Assembly: GCA_028554795.2 (NCBI GenBank)
Contig: CM068832.1
Span: 87,123,011 to 87,187,010, forward strand
DNA from: Sinohyriopsis cumingii
Taxonomy: Eukaryota; Mollusca; Bivalvia; Unionida; Unionidae
Reading direction: 5' to 3'
DNA: 64,000 nucleotides
Shown here piece by piece: positions 45,981-55,167 of this stretch (position 1 is its first letter; each line of letters opens with the position of its first letter). Below the pieces are notes generated by a model that was given only the letters and a program-made list of their open reading frames with translations, ran no database searches and had not been told where the DNA came from. Made by a program: the position numbers and the translations under genes.

Positions 45981-48900
45981 GTATATACACGAGGTGATCA
46001 TGTATAAGATTAGTTGAGTTCTTTTAACCAACCTAAAAGCCATACTTCCACAATATAGACTAAAATCATTAAGTTGTCCTCGAAGTTTGATGAGTGTTAA
46101 CCATTAATAATAATAAAGTGATCTTTCACCTGACTGAGCATGTTACCACCGCATGCAGTATTTATGCATATAGTGCAGTTTTTACTAAATTTAGAATACA
46201 TGCTTATATAAATGAGATCTAGATTGAAGAAGTGAAGATGCATACAAATACACGAGGTTATAACCACTACTGCTGATTCAAGTTTGATCATACTTGGCCA
46301 TTGGGCTTCTATAGTCAAGCTTCACAATGATGCTTATTATGAGTGTGATAAAGGTATGTTAATGAAGTGACCTTGCATCTGATTGGCAGAGTTTCTTACG
46401 ACTTGCACAACAGTGTTTATGGTCAAATTTAGATCTGACTTGTTTAATTATTTGCTTGTATGTCTGAGGCTGTAAGCAAATTCTATGCAAATAATGTGGT
46501 GGTTCTACATCTCACTCGCCATTCTTGCTACTGCTCTTAAAACTATTTCTCATTAATTTTATCAGACTTGGTAAATAGATTTATCTCATCAAGATATAGC
46601 AAAGGAGCAATTTTGTAAAAAAAATATTCATTCATATTAAACTCAAATTCTGCATCTGATTGGTTGACCTTGCAAATACTATAAGGGCTCTATTTCTGAC
46701 AAAAAGATTATTTTGATCTAATGTAGCAGAAATGCTTATATGATCAAAACATCTAACATATTTGATAACAGATAAGAAATAGTTTTTCATGTAAATTTGA
46801 TAAACATTGATAAATCGGTTCATATCATTAAAAGCTTGGAAGAGTTTGATTACATGCGAGACCTTCACATATTAATCATGCTTTATTTAGAGAATTATTT
46901 TTGTCAGGATTTATTAAAATAGGTAAAATCAATATGGACTGGTTTTGTTATGTACAGCAACACTAGTTGTTTACTGAGTACTAAGGGAATTGGAGTAAGG
47001 CAAGGGTACATTGCAGTAGGTAACCTGGTTGACTTGATAACAGGATTGTAACACAAACATTTTTATCAGGAGTCTATCATACATACCATTGATTCACTGC
47101 AGATCCTGCCCCCATTAGTTACCTTTTAATACATAAAGCATTTGGGTTTTTTATGTCACAAATCCCATAGGGATTAAAATTAACATCATAGGTCTCACTG
47201 GATAATTTTGTATGTTGACATACACCTAATTTTTAAGGTAGAAGGCATGAACCTAATTATCACAAGCCTAGCATTTCTAAATTCACACATAAGCTAAATC
47301 TATAATGTGGTTTAGATTTACTTTGAGTTAGGCATGGAAATAGGTTGGCTTGTTAGTGACTGCCTGTCACAGTTAGATGAGCATTGGAGATCAAATGCTT
47401 GATCTGCAAATGAGCTGCTGACCTTTATGTGTGTCTGCTACAGAGGCAAATATAAAAAAATCTAGATGGTTGAGGGTTGATGAAAAAAGTATGCTAATTT
47501 GTTATAGTACTAGTGAACTTTATTCATGCATAAGCCACATACTGATTCTTTTAGCTGCCTTGTCACAGAAAAATATTGAAAATAGCTATTTCTTGTCAAA
47601 AATGAATGTAAAATTTAGGAGATGGTGGCAGTGATGGTTCAGTATAGAAATCAATAGCTGCATCAGGAATTAACCTGATTACTGCAGTCAAAATCTCACA
47701 TGTATGCTTTCTACAAAAATCATTAGTTTGTTTTTGTTAGTATCTTCAGTGTAAAATTATTCTCATTTTTCTGTAATTGGTCATTGTCGGATGAAAATTC
47801 ACCAGATAAACTGTCCAGTGAGACCATAAAATACACAATTAGAAAATAAAATAAATTTATTCTAGAAAGAAATATTGCATGCAACTCTGTGACACAAATG
47901 AAATTAATGAGAAAACACTTAAACAAATGGCTAACATTACTCATCTGGCTTATATAACTTAACAGTTGGCCATTTCACTGTGGAGTAGTCAGGTATATCT
48001 AGTATTGTAAGAACAGAGCCTAAACAGTAATCTCAAAACTTTTATCAGATCAATTGCATACTTAGGTTTGGAAAGTATTACATGGGAATTATGTTAATTT
48101 TTAAAGATCAAAATGTACCTGCATGTTTTGACCCTACCAGAACCAAACTAAAAGCTCAGATGTGTGCAGTGCTTTTTGCTCGTCACAACATAATTGGGAT
48201 TATAACTGCTAACCCTACCCTCTAGCACACATTTAAGATCTTTAGAGTTTTTAAATACAGCCTTCTAATTATATAAGTTTCATTACATTGGTTAATAATT
48301 AGTCACATGTGATGACACTTGTAACTAATCAAACCACAGCCACTGAGGGCAGACTAAGCACTGATATTTATGTGGTACAGTGGCAATATACAGTCCGTCT
48401 GCTGCACATTTAGTTACCTGCCCATTAAACTGACAACACATGAAACAAACTGGACAATTCTGAAAGCCTTGAATTTGACTTTATTTATCTGTATGGTAGA
48501 ACAGAACATGAGTTGAAAAGCTTTTAATGAAAGACCTTGATATCAAACCTAATAATAACTGCAGGAGTTATATTATGGATAATTAACCATTCTCTCAGTT
48601 TCAAACTGGGCATTCCATCCCATGGGGTTCTAAATGTAAACCAAGTGTAACTGATATCCTAATGAACTGTAAAGACCATAGCAGCACAACAGCAGGGGGC
48701 CAGATATGTCCAGATCCAGGAAATCATAGACCAGTTTCAAACTGATAATGAGCCACATAAAAATGACACATCTGCTAGAACTTATGTGATGAAGATAACT
48801 TAAACTGCATTATTATTAATCCTCCTCCTCCACATCATCATAATTGAGATGCATCATATGTTTTATTGTAAAATAGTTTATGCAACATAATTCAGTGAAG

Positions 48901-49305
48901 ACCTTTACTGCCAATTTACCAGTGAACCATTTGTTTCAATGAACATATTTTATGTTGTAACAAGGAGCATCATTTAAACATTATGATACACTTATCATAC
49001 CTGTATATGAAATCTTAATACTAACACTTATACTTGCAATACTACTACTAATAAAAACACCTGCATTGATAATTTGATTATGTTCAATTGGACTTGTATC
49101 TAAATGATCACCAGCTGTATGAAAAGACATATTTTAATATATAGATATTGGATGGAATACTAGTTACCACAATTGAATAGTCATATGATAAATGATATAT
49201 TATTATTTTAAACAATTTATATTTGCAGTGAAACATACTTTTACATTATCTTCCCATAAATTTCATTTATAGAGCAGTATACTCTGCATTCATTAAATTA
49301 CTGAA
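45981..49305. other. No gene recognised
   Basis: AT-rich, with no repeats I can name and only short open frames. It could be intronic or intergenic. Confidence 0.4.
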
Positions 49306-49512
49306 ATGGTTAATAATACAACAACAAATACTGCAACTTCCAGAACCACAAAAATCAAAAGATATAAACAAAAACTTCCCTACATGTATCAACAGTTGTC
49401 ACTTTATAGACAGAACCATGAAGATTTAGGACAGGATGTTAACAAATTAGGTATTCAAGTTAAAAAGAAAAAAATACCAAGTAAGCTTACTACCAAAAAA
49501 ATCAAACATTAA
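49306..49512 (+). CDS. Short open frame, hypothetical
   Basis: 68 codons, Lys/Gln-rich, with a helical centre (YMYQQLSLYRQNHEDLG) and a basic C-terminus. The composition is more protein-like than most frames here, and it could be part of a host exon. No family is recognised and the splice sites are weak. Confidence 0.2.
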   Translation: MVNNTTTNTATSRTTKIKRYKQKLPYMYQQLSLYRQNHEDLGQDVNKLGIQVKKKKIPSKLTTKKIKH

Positions 49513-49718
49513 CAGTGAATTTTAGTACATTCCCAGGAAACAGAATATATAATTTTTCTTAACTTGATCTGATACATCTTAAATCTATAGAAAATGATTC
49601 ATATTGTATGACTAAAATATTATGTAAACAAAAATTCCATCACTTTTTTCAGATGCAACATGCATACCCCAACCCATCCTTCTTGATCATAAAGTATACC
49701 AGCATTCCACTATAAGAT

Positions 49719-49905
49719 GGGGAGCTGTAGTTGCTCAGTGGTTAGCTTTCTGGACCTGTGAAATAAGGTAGGTTCAAATTCTACCATCGGACCAACCTGG
49801 GTTAGCTACCATGGTGCGTCCTTGGGCAAGGCACTATACTTAAAGTGCCTTGGCACTAAATAACTTACTTGTGTTGCTTTACCATAAAAAGCCAAACCAA
49901 ACACA
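49719..49905 (+). mobile_element. tRNA-derived SINE (family 2, copy 2)
   Basis: The head GCTCAGTGGTTAGC plus GGTTCAAATTCTACC (A and B boxes) is followed by a body with GTGCGTCCTTGGGCAAGGC, a segment shared by many marine SINE/LINE tails. The head resembles that at 30,335. Confidence 0.8.
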
Positions 49906-50715
49906 AAACAACAACTTTAAAATATGAGTTGTGTCACTACTAAGTAAAGGAAAATCATACTGAAGAAATGTTTTTGTTAATACAATTTAATGGATCTAAA
50001 AATCTCTTTCTTCTGCAGGAGTTTAAAATGTTAAATTAAAAAGGTCATGGTACACATTGCTTTGTTCGTACACATCAGGCTCCGTATCCCATATCCAGCT
50101 AAAATTTTCAGTAGAGTCTGAATAAAAAATATTTTAATCTGGATGATAATATTCTTTCTCCATTCATATATTACACCAGCAAGATTGATCCAGATAAGAT
50201 TACATTTTACTATAACACTGATGATGAGTATGCCTCATAACAACTGACAAATGTGGAGAGAATGGAGTTAAAATGAACTCTGATTTCTTTTCAGCCATAA
50301 CACAAGATGATCATTTATTATGAAAAAACCTGAATAAAGTTGGAGTTCATAACCATGACAGTCTTGATATAATATAAATTCAATATATTATTGTTGTCTT
50401 GAGGTATAGTTCTGTATATTACAATCTCACACAAGATCAGGGTATATTTTAGTACCATACAGTTAATTCAGGATTGTATTAATACCTATTCTGGTGAATG
50501 AAAACTGAATAAGTTTTACTATTTTGGAACCAGTTACAATAAGGTTCACTACACAAGAGAAAATATGACTTTACTGTAATATCTAAAATGTAAAATCTGC
50601 AAACAGAATACTCGCTTGACTTTACACTTCAACTATATCATAATATTTATTTGAAATGAATTTATACAAATGGCATTAAATTGGGTTTCAGGCTGGTAAT
50701 GACAATGGTCACACT
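49906..50715. other. No gene recognised
   Basis: AT-rich. No coding or repeat signal could be supported. Confidence 0.4.
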
Positions 50716-50723
50716 GACTTAGA

Positions 50724-50866
50724 CCCAGGGTGGGCAACCTTGTCACCAATTGCCACAAGTGGCAAATTGGCCATGTAAGTTTGGCTCAGTTGTGGCATCG
50801 TATGATGTTTTTCACTTCTCATTCGCCACACCTGTGGCTACATTGAAAAATAGTTTGCCCACCTCA
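50724..50866. mobile_element. 143-bp hAT-like MITE
   Basis: A perfect 8-bp target duplication, GACTTAGA, lies at 50,716-50,723 and 50,867-50,874. The ends are inverted and imperfect: CCCAGGGTGGGCAA on the left and the complement of TGAGGTGGGCAAAC on the right. Length, TSD size and terminal GGGTGGGCAA suit the hAT superfamily. Confidence 0.85.
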
Positions 50867-50874
50867 GACTTAGA

Positions 50875-52626
50875 CAACTAGTAAATTATGAAAGAAAAAT
50901 GTCATTAAATTATGCTTTTCTGGATTGCTAGATTAATAAATTATTGTTGACTTGAAGTTAGAATATTATGTCAGTGAAGATAACACTCACATTGACTTTG
51001 ACATTTTGAGCTTTTTGTGAAGACATTGGAATTATGTGTGTGAAGTGCTAGATTAAGTGTGTGTGTGTGATTTGGATTTGTTACATTACAAAAAAATGTA
51101 ATGTAATTTAAAAAATTATTAGTTTAAAAAAACCTCAATCATATCATGGATTAAGTAATGATTAAATTGTATTGCAAAGATCAAATCAGCAAGGATAACA
51201 CTCACAATGACTTGGGTATTCTATATCCCTAAGAACATTTTTGGACCTATACTGTATAAGAAATTGAATCATGTATTGCAGCATAAGAAAAATTTCTCAG
51301 GCATGGAATTAGAGTCTTAAATACAGAAAATCAGTACATACACGTGTTGGTATGTGAAGATAACACTCACTTGACAATATAGCCAAGTTCTTATAACAAA
51401 TGATATAACTATATGTAGTTTGCTTGTAAAATAAGTTAGGAATGAATATTAATTATATAATTTAGAATAGAGAAAAGCACATTAAATTCCATCAATAAAT
51501 ATTTTGTGCTTAAATAAAATCTTAAACAAAAATGTACAAGTCCAAAATATTTTGTTTTAGTGCTATGTCTTACTACCCAAATAACGGCCATGTATATGTG
51601 TTCCAATGTCAATTGTCATCGGAATGAGTAGTCCAAGTTTCAGGAATAGCTCACACACTTGGCAGCCTATATTGACACTCTTCCACTAATTTATGTGTAA
51701 TTAATATACTTACAGTGCTGTCTTTATCCTGGTGGAGTGAAAATATGACACTAGCAAATGGACACATTTTCATGTTCCATTGACATACATTTGAATTTGT
51801 TGCAATGCAATGGTAGTCGAGGTACGCCAAAGTTTGTTTAAGTAGGTTCATGTGGGGAATATGTTTCTTGAATGAAACAAAACATTGCTTACAGTTCCAA
51901 TAGGCAAAACATATTTTTATTTGTTTCCTTAAAGAATAATGTTTCAGCTTAACCCGATTTTGGCATTCCTGACTTTCATCGCTTTCCAGCCAACTGAAAT
52001 GTGGGCCAACAAAACTTGAAAACAGGTCCGGTTCTTTTGTGAAAATTTGAATTTATTAGAGAAAAGACATCAGGATAAGTGAAGTCTGACAAAAACATTA
52101 TAACTTTACTTTGTAGAAATGCATTGTTATTGGTTACCAGTTGTGTGTGATATTTCAGAAAATTTGACTTTCATTACACTGTTAGTCGACATCAAAACGC
52201 TCCACACAGCACCCTTCGTTAGGCAGTAAGACCCATCAGCCCCCCAACAAATATATTGGGTGATGTGTCTTATGTTATCGGACTAGTCCAAAATATTGCT
52301 TAAAGTTTCTAAACTATATACAGAACAGTAAGAAACAACTTAAAGAAAATAAATAACTTTTAAAAAAGCTCATAGTAATTGCAATATTAGTTAGAAAGCT
52401 GCTGAGCTGTCTTCATACATGCAGCCCACAACACCTTATATACTTATGACATATTGCATAAAAACCCCAGCTTGTTAGAACCTTTAAACAAACATAGGAC
52501 TTAGTATCGCAAAAGTACATTTAGTAAATCTGCACAATAATTATATTTAAAAAATTACCAACTTAATAGTTTACACATTAGTACCTAATGATTTTATAGC
52601 CAAGAAGAAAAAAAGTTGATTTCTAG
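50875..52626. other. No gene recognised
   Basis: The phrase GAAGATAACACTCAC recurs near 50,977 and 51,355, with a variant at 51,196 (AAGGATAACACTCAC). Otherwise nothing. Confidence 0.4.
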
Positions 52627-52828
52627 TGGTACATGCCATGTTTACTGCTGCTGCTCATAGCAAGAGTTCGAAACCTGTGTTAAGCTATGCACTTTTACAG
52701 TATGATCGAGATACACCACATGACAAGATTAGTCAGAATGTGTTTGTATCAAGTGAAATAAAACAGAGAAAATCAAAACTTAAACACAGTGACATACAGA
52801 AACTTAATATTGGTATAAACACATTGAG
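52627..52828 (+). CDS. Possible host terminal exon, cut by the PolB element
   Basis: An open frame follows a TTTCTAG acceptor-like site. It encodes about 67 residues with protein-like composition (VLSYALLQYDRDTP, then a Lys/Ser-rich helix). Without the insertion it would end about four codons past the ATTGAG site. The element replaces those codons with about 20 from its own TIR. I do not recognise the protein, and no upstream exon could be linked. Confidence 0.3.
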
Positions 52829-52837
52829 AGTAGTGAA

Positions 52838-53083
52838 GTGGGACGATATAGCGTCAATGGGACTTACCATTAAAAACCACCCTGGGACGATATAGCGTCA
52901 ATGGGAAATTTAACATTGTGGAAACCCCTGGGATGATATAGCATCAAGGGGAATTTAACATGGGAATATGGGACTGTTTAGCGTCAAGGGGAATTGAACA
53001 GGGTGGGACTGTATAGCGTCAAGGGGAATTTAACATGGGCAAAAAAAAAAAAAAATCTTGGGCCTGTTGAGCATCAAGGGGAA
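52838..53083 (+). repeat. Six iterated GGGACNNTATAGCGTCAAGGGGAA motifs
   Basis: Iterations begin near 52,840, 52,884, 52,930, 52,970, 53,005 and 53,060, spaced 35-55 bp. The core is GGGA(C/T)NNTATAGC(G/A)TCAA(G/T)GGGA. The right TIR carries the same set. This looks like a binding-site array for a replication or transcription factor. Confidence 0.85.
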
Positions 53084-53092
53084 ATGGAGCAG

Positions 53093-53124
53093 GGTCGGGA
53101 CCCTATTTTAATAAGGTCCCGACC
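53093..53124. repeat. 10-bp-arm palindrome in the TIR
   Basis: GGTCGGGACC and its complement GGTCCCGACC are separated by 12 AT-rich bases. The right-TIR copy has one altered arm base. Confidence 0.9.
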
Positions 53125-53261
53125 TGATGGGTCTATGGAAATGGAACAGGCGAAAATTGAAACAGGGAGGGGTCTCTATTTTTTATTTTTTTTAAAACAA
53201 AAAAAAAAAAATAAAAAAAGGGTAGGCAGTGAAAGTCAAGATCTTTTCGAGACCTATGAGT

Positions 53262-53277
53262 GGCCCTGAAAAGGGCC
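53262..53277 (-). terminator. Histone-type 3' stem-loop in the left TIR
   Basis: The minus strand reads GGCCCTTTTCAGGGCC, an exact fit to the metazoan histone mRNA 3' stem-loop (6-bp stem, UUUC loop). It is preceded by CCAAA and followed by ACTCA and a purine-rich GAAAAGATC about 15 nt on. It lies 24 bp past the stop of the minus-strand gene at 53,301. Confidence 0.75.
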
Positions 53278-53300
53278 TTTGGGTTTATGTTAATATGCCC

Positions 53301-53531
53301 TTAACATAAAGGGCATCTGTGACTTCTTCTTGTCCTTAGGCTTCGCCTGACTGCAGGACCATAGACTAAAACTCTTTTGAGACATCCTTGCCTCTCCACA
53401 TAGATCCTACGTATCCATAGGCTGGTATCTGTCCTATGGACAACTGTCCACTTGGATCGGACGTACATCGGTATGTCTGTCCTGAACATCATCGAAGACA
53501 CAAGCGTAGAAGATTGAACGTTGGTCCACAT
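53301..53531 (-). CDS. Small basic protein, 76 aa
   Basis: An open frame starting at the first ATG (53,531) downstream of a minus-strand TATA box (TATAAATAAG, about 53,574-53,584). An upstream in-frame ATG at 53,711 lies before that TATA, so the shorter product is preferred. The protein becomes Arg-rich toward its end (RRSLRTRRSHRCPLC). Small basic proteins of this kind serve as genome-condensing core proteins in adenoviruses and adintoviruses, but the resemblance is only compositional. The transcript would run outward into the TIR and meet the histone-type stem-loop at 53,262-53,277. Function unknown. Confidence 0.5.
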   Translation of the reverse strand: MWTNVQSSTLVSSMMFRTDIPMYVRSKWTVVHRTDTSLWIRRIYVERQGCLKRVLVYGPAVRRSLRTRRSHRCPLC

Positions 53532-53573
53532 GTTGAGGCGCCGAGAACAGGTGAAGGAATGTAGTGAACTACA

Positions 53574-53700
53574 CTTATTTATAGGGAGAGGAAGGATTGA
53601 AACGGAGTTCACTGACCAATCCAAACACGCGTTACAAAATTCAGTCAGCCCACATCCAATCCGAAGAGAGCAGTCTGTGACGTCATGTGGTCTATATAGA
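53574..53700. promoter_or_regulatory. Divergent promoter with TATA boxes, CCAAT boxes and CRE
   Basis: Minus-strand TATA (TATAAATAAG, 53,574-53,584) and plus-strand TATATA (53,693-53,698) face away from each other. Between them are two CCAAT motifs (about 53,616 and 53,656) and a perfect CRE, TGACGTCA (53,678-53,685), 7 bp before the plus TATA. This is a compact RNA polymerase II bidirectional promoter. Confidence 0.7.
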
Positions 53701-53746
53701 TTTGCTAGCACCTGTGTGCAGTCAATTCATGCGACAGTTTTTCAAC

Positions 53747-54321
53747 ATGACGGAAACTCAGAAAACGATAAATTGGGGTGCACCAGCTGTGGAGACTACC
53801 CAAGGGAAACCGGACTTACTTTCAGAAGAGGTGAATTGGGATTTTGTGGATTTTCTTACCTCGCAAGAATTTGTTCCGGAACCTTCGTCACCTTCTCCTT
53901 CATTACCACACGTGGAGAAATTTAGACAGAGACAGAAAGAAGAATTGGAGAAATTTATACAACAGCAAAAGGAAGCGGAACAAGCTTTTCTCCTACAGCA
54001 ACAGCAGCAAAAAGAAGAGGTAAGAAAAAAAACAAGAAGAAGAAGAAGCAGCAGCAAAGAAACAAGGGTGTGAAAATCAAATGGTCACGGTACTGTTAGA
54101 CATTTTAGCGGAGTTAAGAAGTCTGAAACAAATGTTATCAGATTTCTTTATTACGACCAAAGAGAATACGACCTTCCCGAGCTAAACACTCCAACCCTGT
54201 GACTAAGCCTCCCGTGCCACCCTTAGTGATTTCAACCAAATCATCATCATCAACACTACGCAGTCCAGAAGTAGGCCTTGGCCGTGGCAAAGGCTTAAGG
54301 CAGTTAAAGTTGATTGCTTAA
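53747..54321 (+). pseudogene. Glu/Gln-rich coiled-coil protein, frameshifted
   Basis: The start at 53,747 (MTETQKTINWG) lies about 50 bp after a TATA box. The first ~85 residues include a Pro/Ser linker and a Glu/Lys/Gln-rich coiled-coil stretch. The frame breaks at an A8 run (54,024-54,031). Coding sense continues in the next frame (MVTVLLDILAELRSLKQML, helical) to about 54,185. It then continues in a third frame with a Pro/Ser-rich, basic tail ending GLGRGKGLRQLKLIA at 54,321. It is one gene with two frameshifts, or two overlapping genes. The product is not recognised. A histone-type stem-loop follows 21 bp after the last stop. Confidence 0.55.
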
Positions 54322-54335
54322 ACTCACCCCTACAC

Positions 54336-54400
54336 CAAAAAAGGCCCTTTTCAGGGCCACCCACGTCTGTCGAAAAGAGATAGACTTTCAATTGCCAACA
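54336..54400 (+). terminator. Internal histone-type 3' stem-loop with purine-rich element
   Basis: GGCCCTTTTCAGGGCC at 54,343-54,358 is followed at once by ACCCA, the usual histone cleavage-site sequence, and by CGAAAAGAGATAG about 13 nt later, like a U7-binding downstream element. The ~60-bp block resembles the inner end of the TIR (62,172-62,225). Confidence 0.78.
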
Positions 54401-54517
54401 TCCATTCAAGCTATAAAAAAAAAACATTTTACCTCTGTAGTACGTGTGTATGAGTGTGTGAGTGTAGGTTCTTATTTTAAAATCAAAACCCAAAGACACT
54501 TACCTTTTAATACCTAA

Positions 54518-54523
54518 TTTATT
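54518..54523 (-). terminator. Poly(A) signal for the zinc-knuckle gene
   Basis: The minus strand reads AATAAA here, about 130 bp beyond the stop of the gene at 54,653-55,033. No histone-type stem-loop was seen on this side. Confidence 0.4.
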
Positions 54524-54652
54524 CTTTTATAAATATTTACAATCCAATTCACAATTCACAACAGAGCACTTTAAAAAGTTCATAAACTTCTTCTGTCTCA
54601 TTGTTCACTCTCTGAGTTTTTTGAATTTCTTCACCACCACAGTCTTTTCCTC

Positions 54653-55033
54653 CTATTCCTCCTCACTTTCTTCTCTTCTTCTTTTCTTCTCCTGTTTCTT
54701 TTTCTTCACCTGTTTTCTTCCTCTTCTTCCTCTGAAGAATCCCTCTCTTCTTCTGACTCCTTGTTTCTTTTTTGGGCAATCTGGAGACCAGTGTCCTTTT
54801 TCTTGACAATAATAACAGGTATCTTGACTTTTGTCTTTTCTAGCCCCTTTTTTTCTTTTTTGACGGTCTGGACACTCTGAAGACCAATGCCCTTTCTTCT
54901 GACAGATATAGCAAGTATCTTGACTTTTATCTTGAAAGGAAGGAGAGTAGTCCCTCGGCTGGTCTGAAGAGAATTTTTGGATGACCCCTCGCAAAGCTCT
55001 GATGAAACGTTCGATCTGGGTAGTCTCTTCCAT
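54653..55033 (-). CDS. Double CCHC zinc-knuckle protein, 126 aa
   Basis: Two CX2CX4HX4C knuckles are intact: CYICQKKGHWSSEC and CYYCQEKGHWSPDC, about 28 residues apart. The N-terminus is acidic and helical (MEETTQIERFIRAL). The C-terminus is a long Arg/Lys/Glu tail. Such knuckles bind single-stranded nucleic acid, as in retroviral nucleocapsids. The start at 55,033 is chosen because the TATA box (TATATAAAAGG, 55,086-55,096) lies about 55 bp upstream, while the earlier ATG at 55,081 would be too close to it. It is one of the few uninterrupted genes of the element and is divergent from PolB. A role in packaging, replication or host RNA binding is speculation. Confidence 0.8.
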   Translation of the reverse strand: MEETTQIERFIRALRGVIQKFSSDQPRDYSPSFQDKSQDTCYICQKKGHWSSECPDRQKRKKGARKDKSQDTCYYCQEKGHWSPDCPKKKQGVRRREGFFRGRRGRKQVKKKKQEKKRRREESEEE

Positions 55034-55167
55034 CGTTGTGCTCGGTTTGAGAGTGAAATGAATAGTGAAAGGACAAGACACATACCCTTTTATATACGCT
55101 GGTCTGCTATGACCATAAATTAGTCCATGGTGTTTAAACTTTAGTCATTTGACTTTTTGCTATCAAG
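55034..55167. promoter_or_regulatory. Divergent promoter between zinc-knuckle gene and PolB
   Basis: A strong minus-strand TATA (TATATAAAAGG, 55,086-55,096) and a weaker plus-strand CATAAATTAG (about 55,113), 50 bp before the PolB start, share this 134-bp gap. Confidence 0.6.

Larger units (their letters stand above)
52829..53286 (+). repeat. Left TIR of the PolB element
   Basis: About 458 bp, roughly 98% identical to the reverse complement of 62,169-62,630. I count about ten substitutions, nearly all transitions, plus A-run length changes. It contains iterated motifs, a palindrome and a stem-loop. Confidence 0.95.

Noticed and set aside
53521-53925. Plus-strand frame of 134 codons
   Set aside because: It overlaps the promoter region and the better-supported frame starting at 53,747, and starts upstream of the TATA box.
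54621-54806. Plus-strand Ser/Leu/Phe-rich frame
   Set aside because: Antisense shadow of the zinc-knuckle gene's charged tail.
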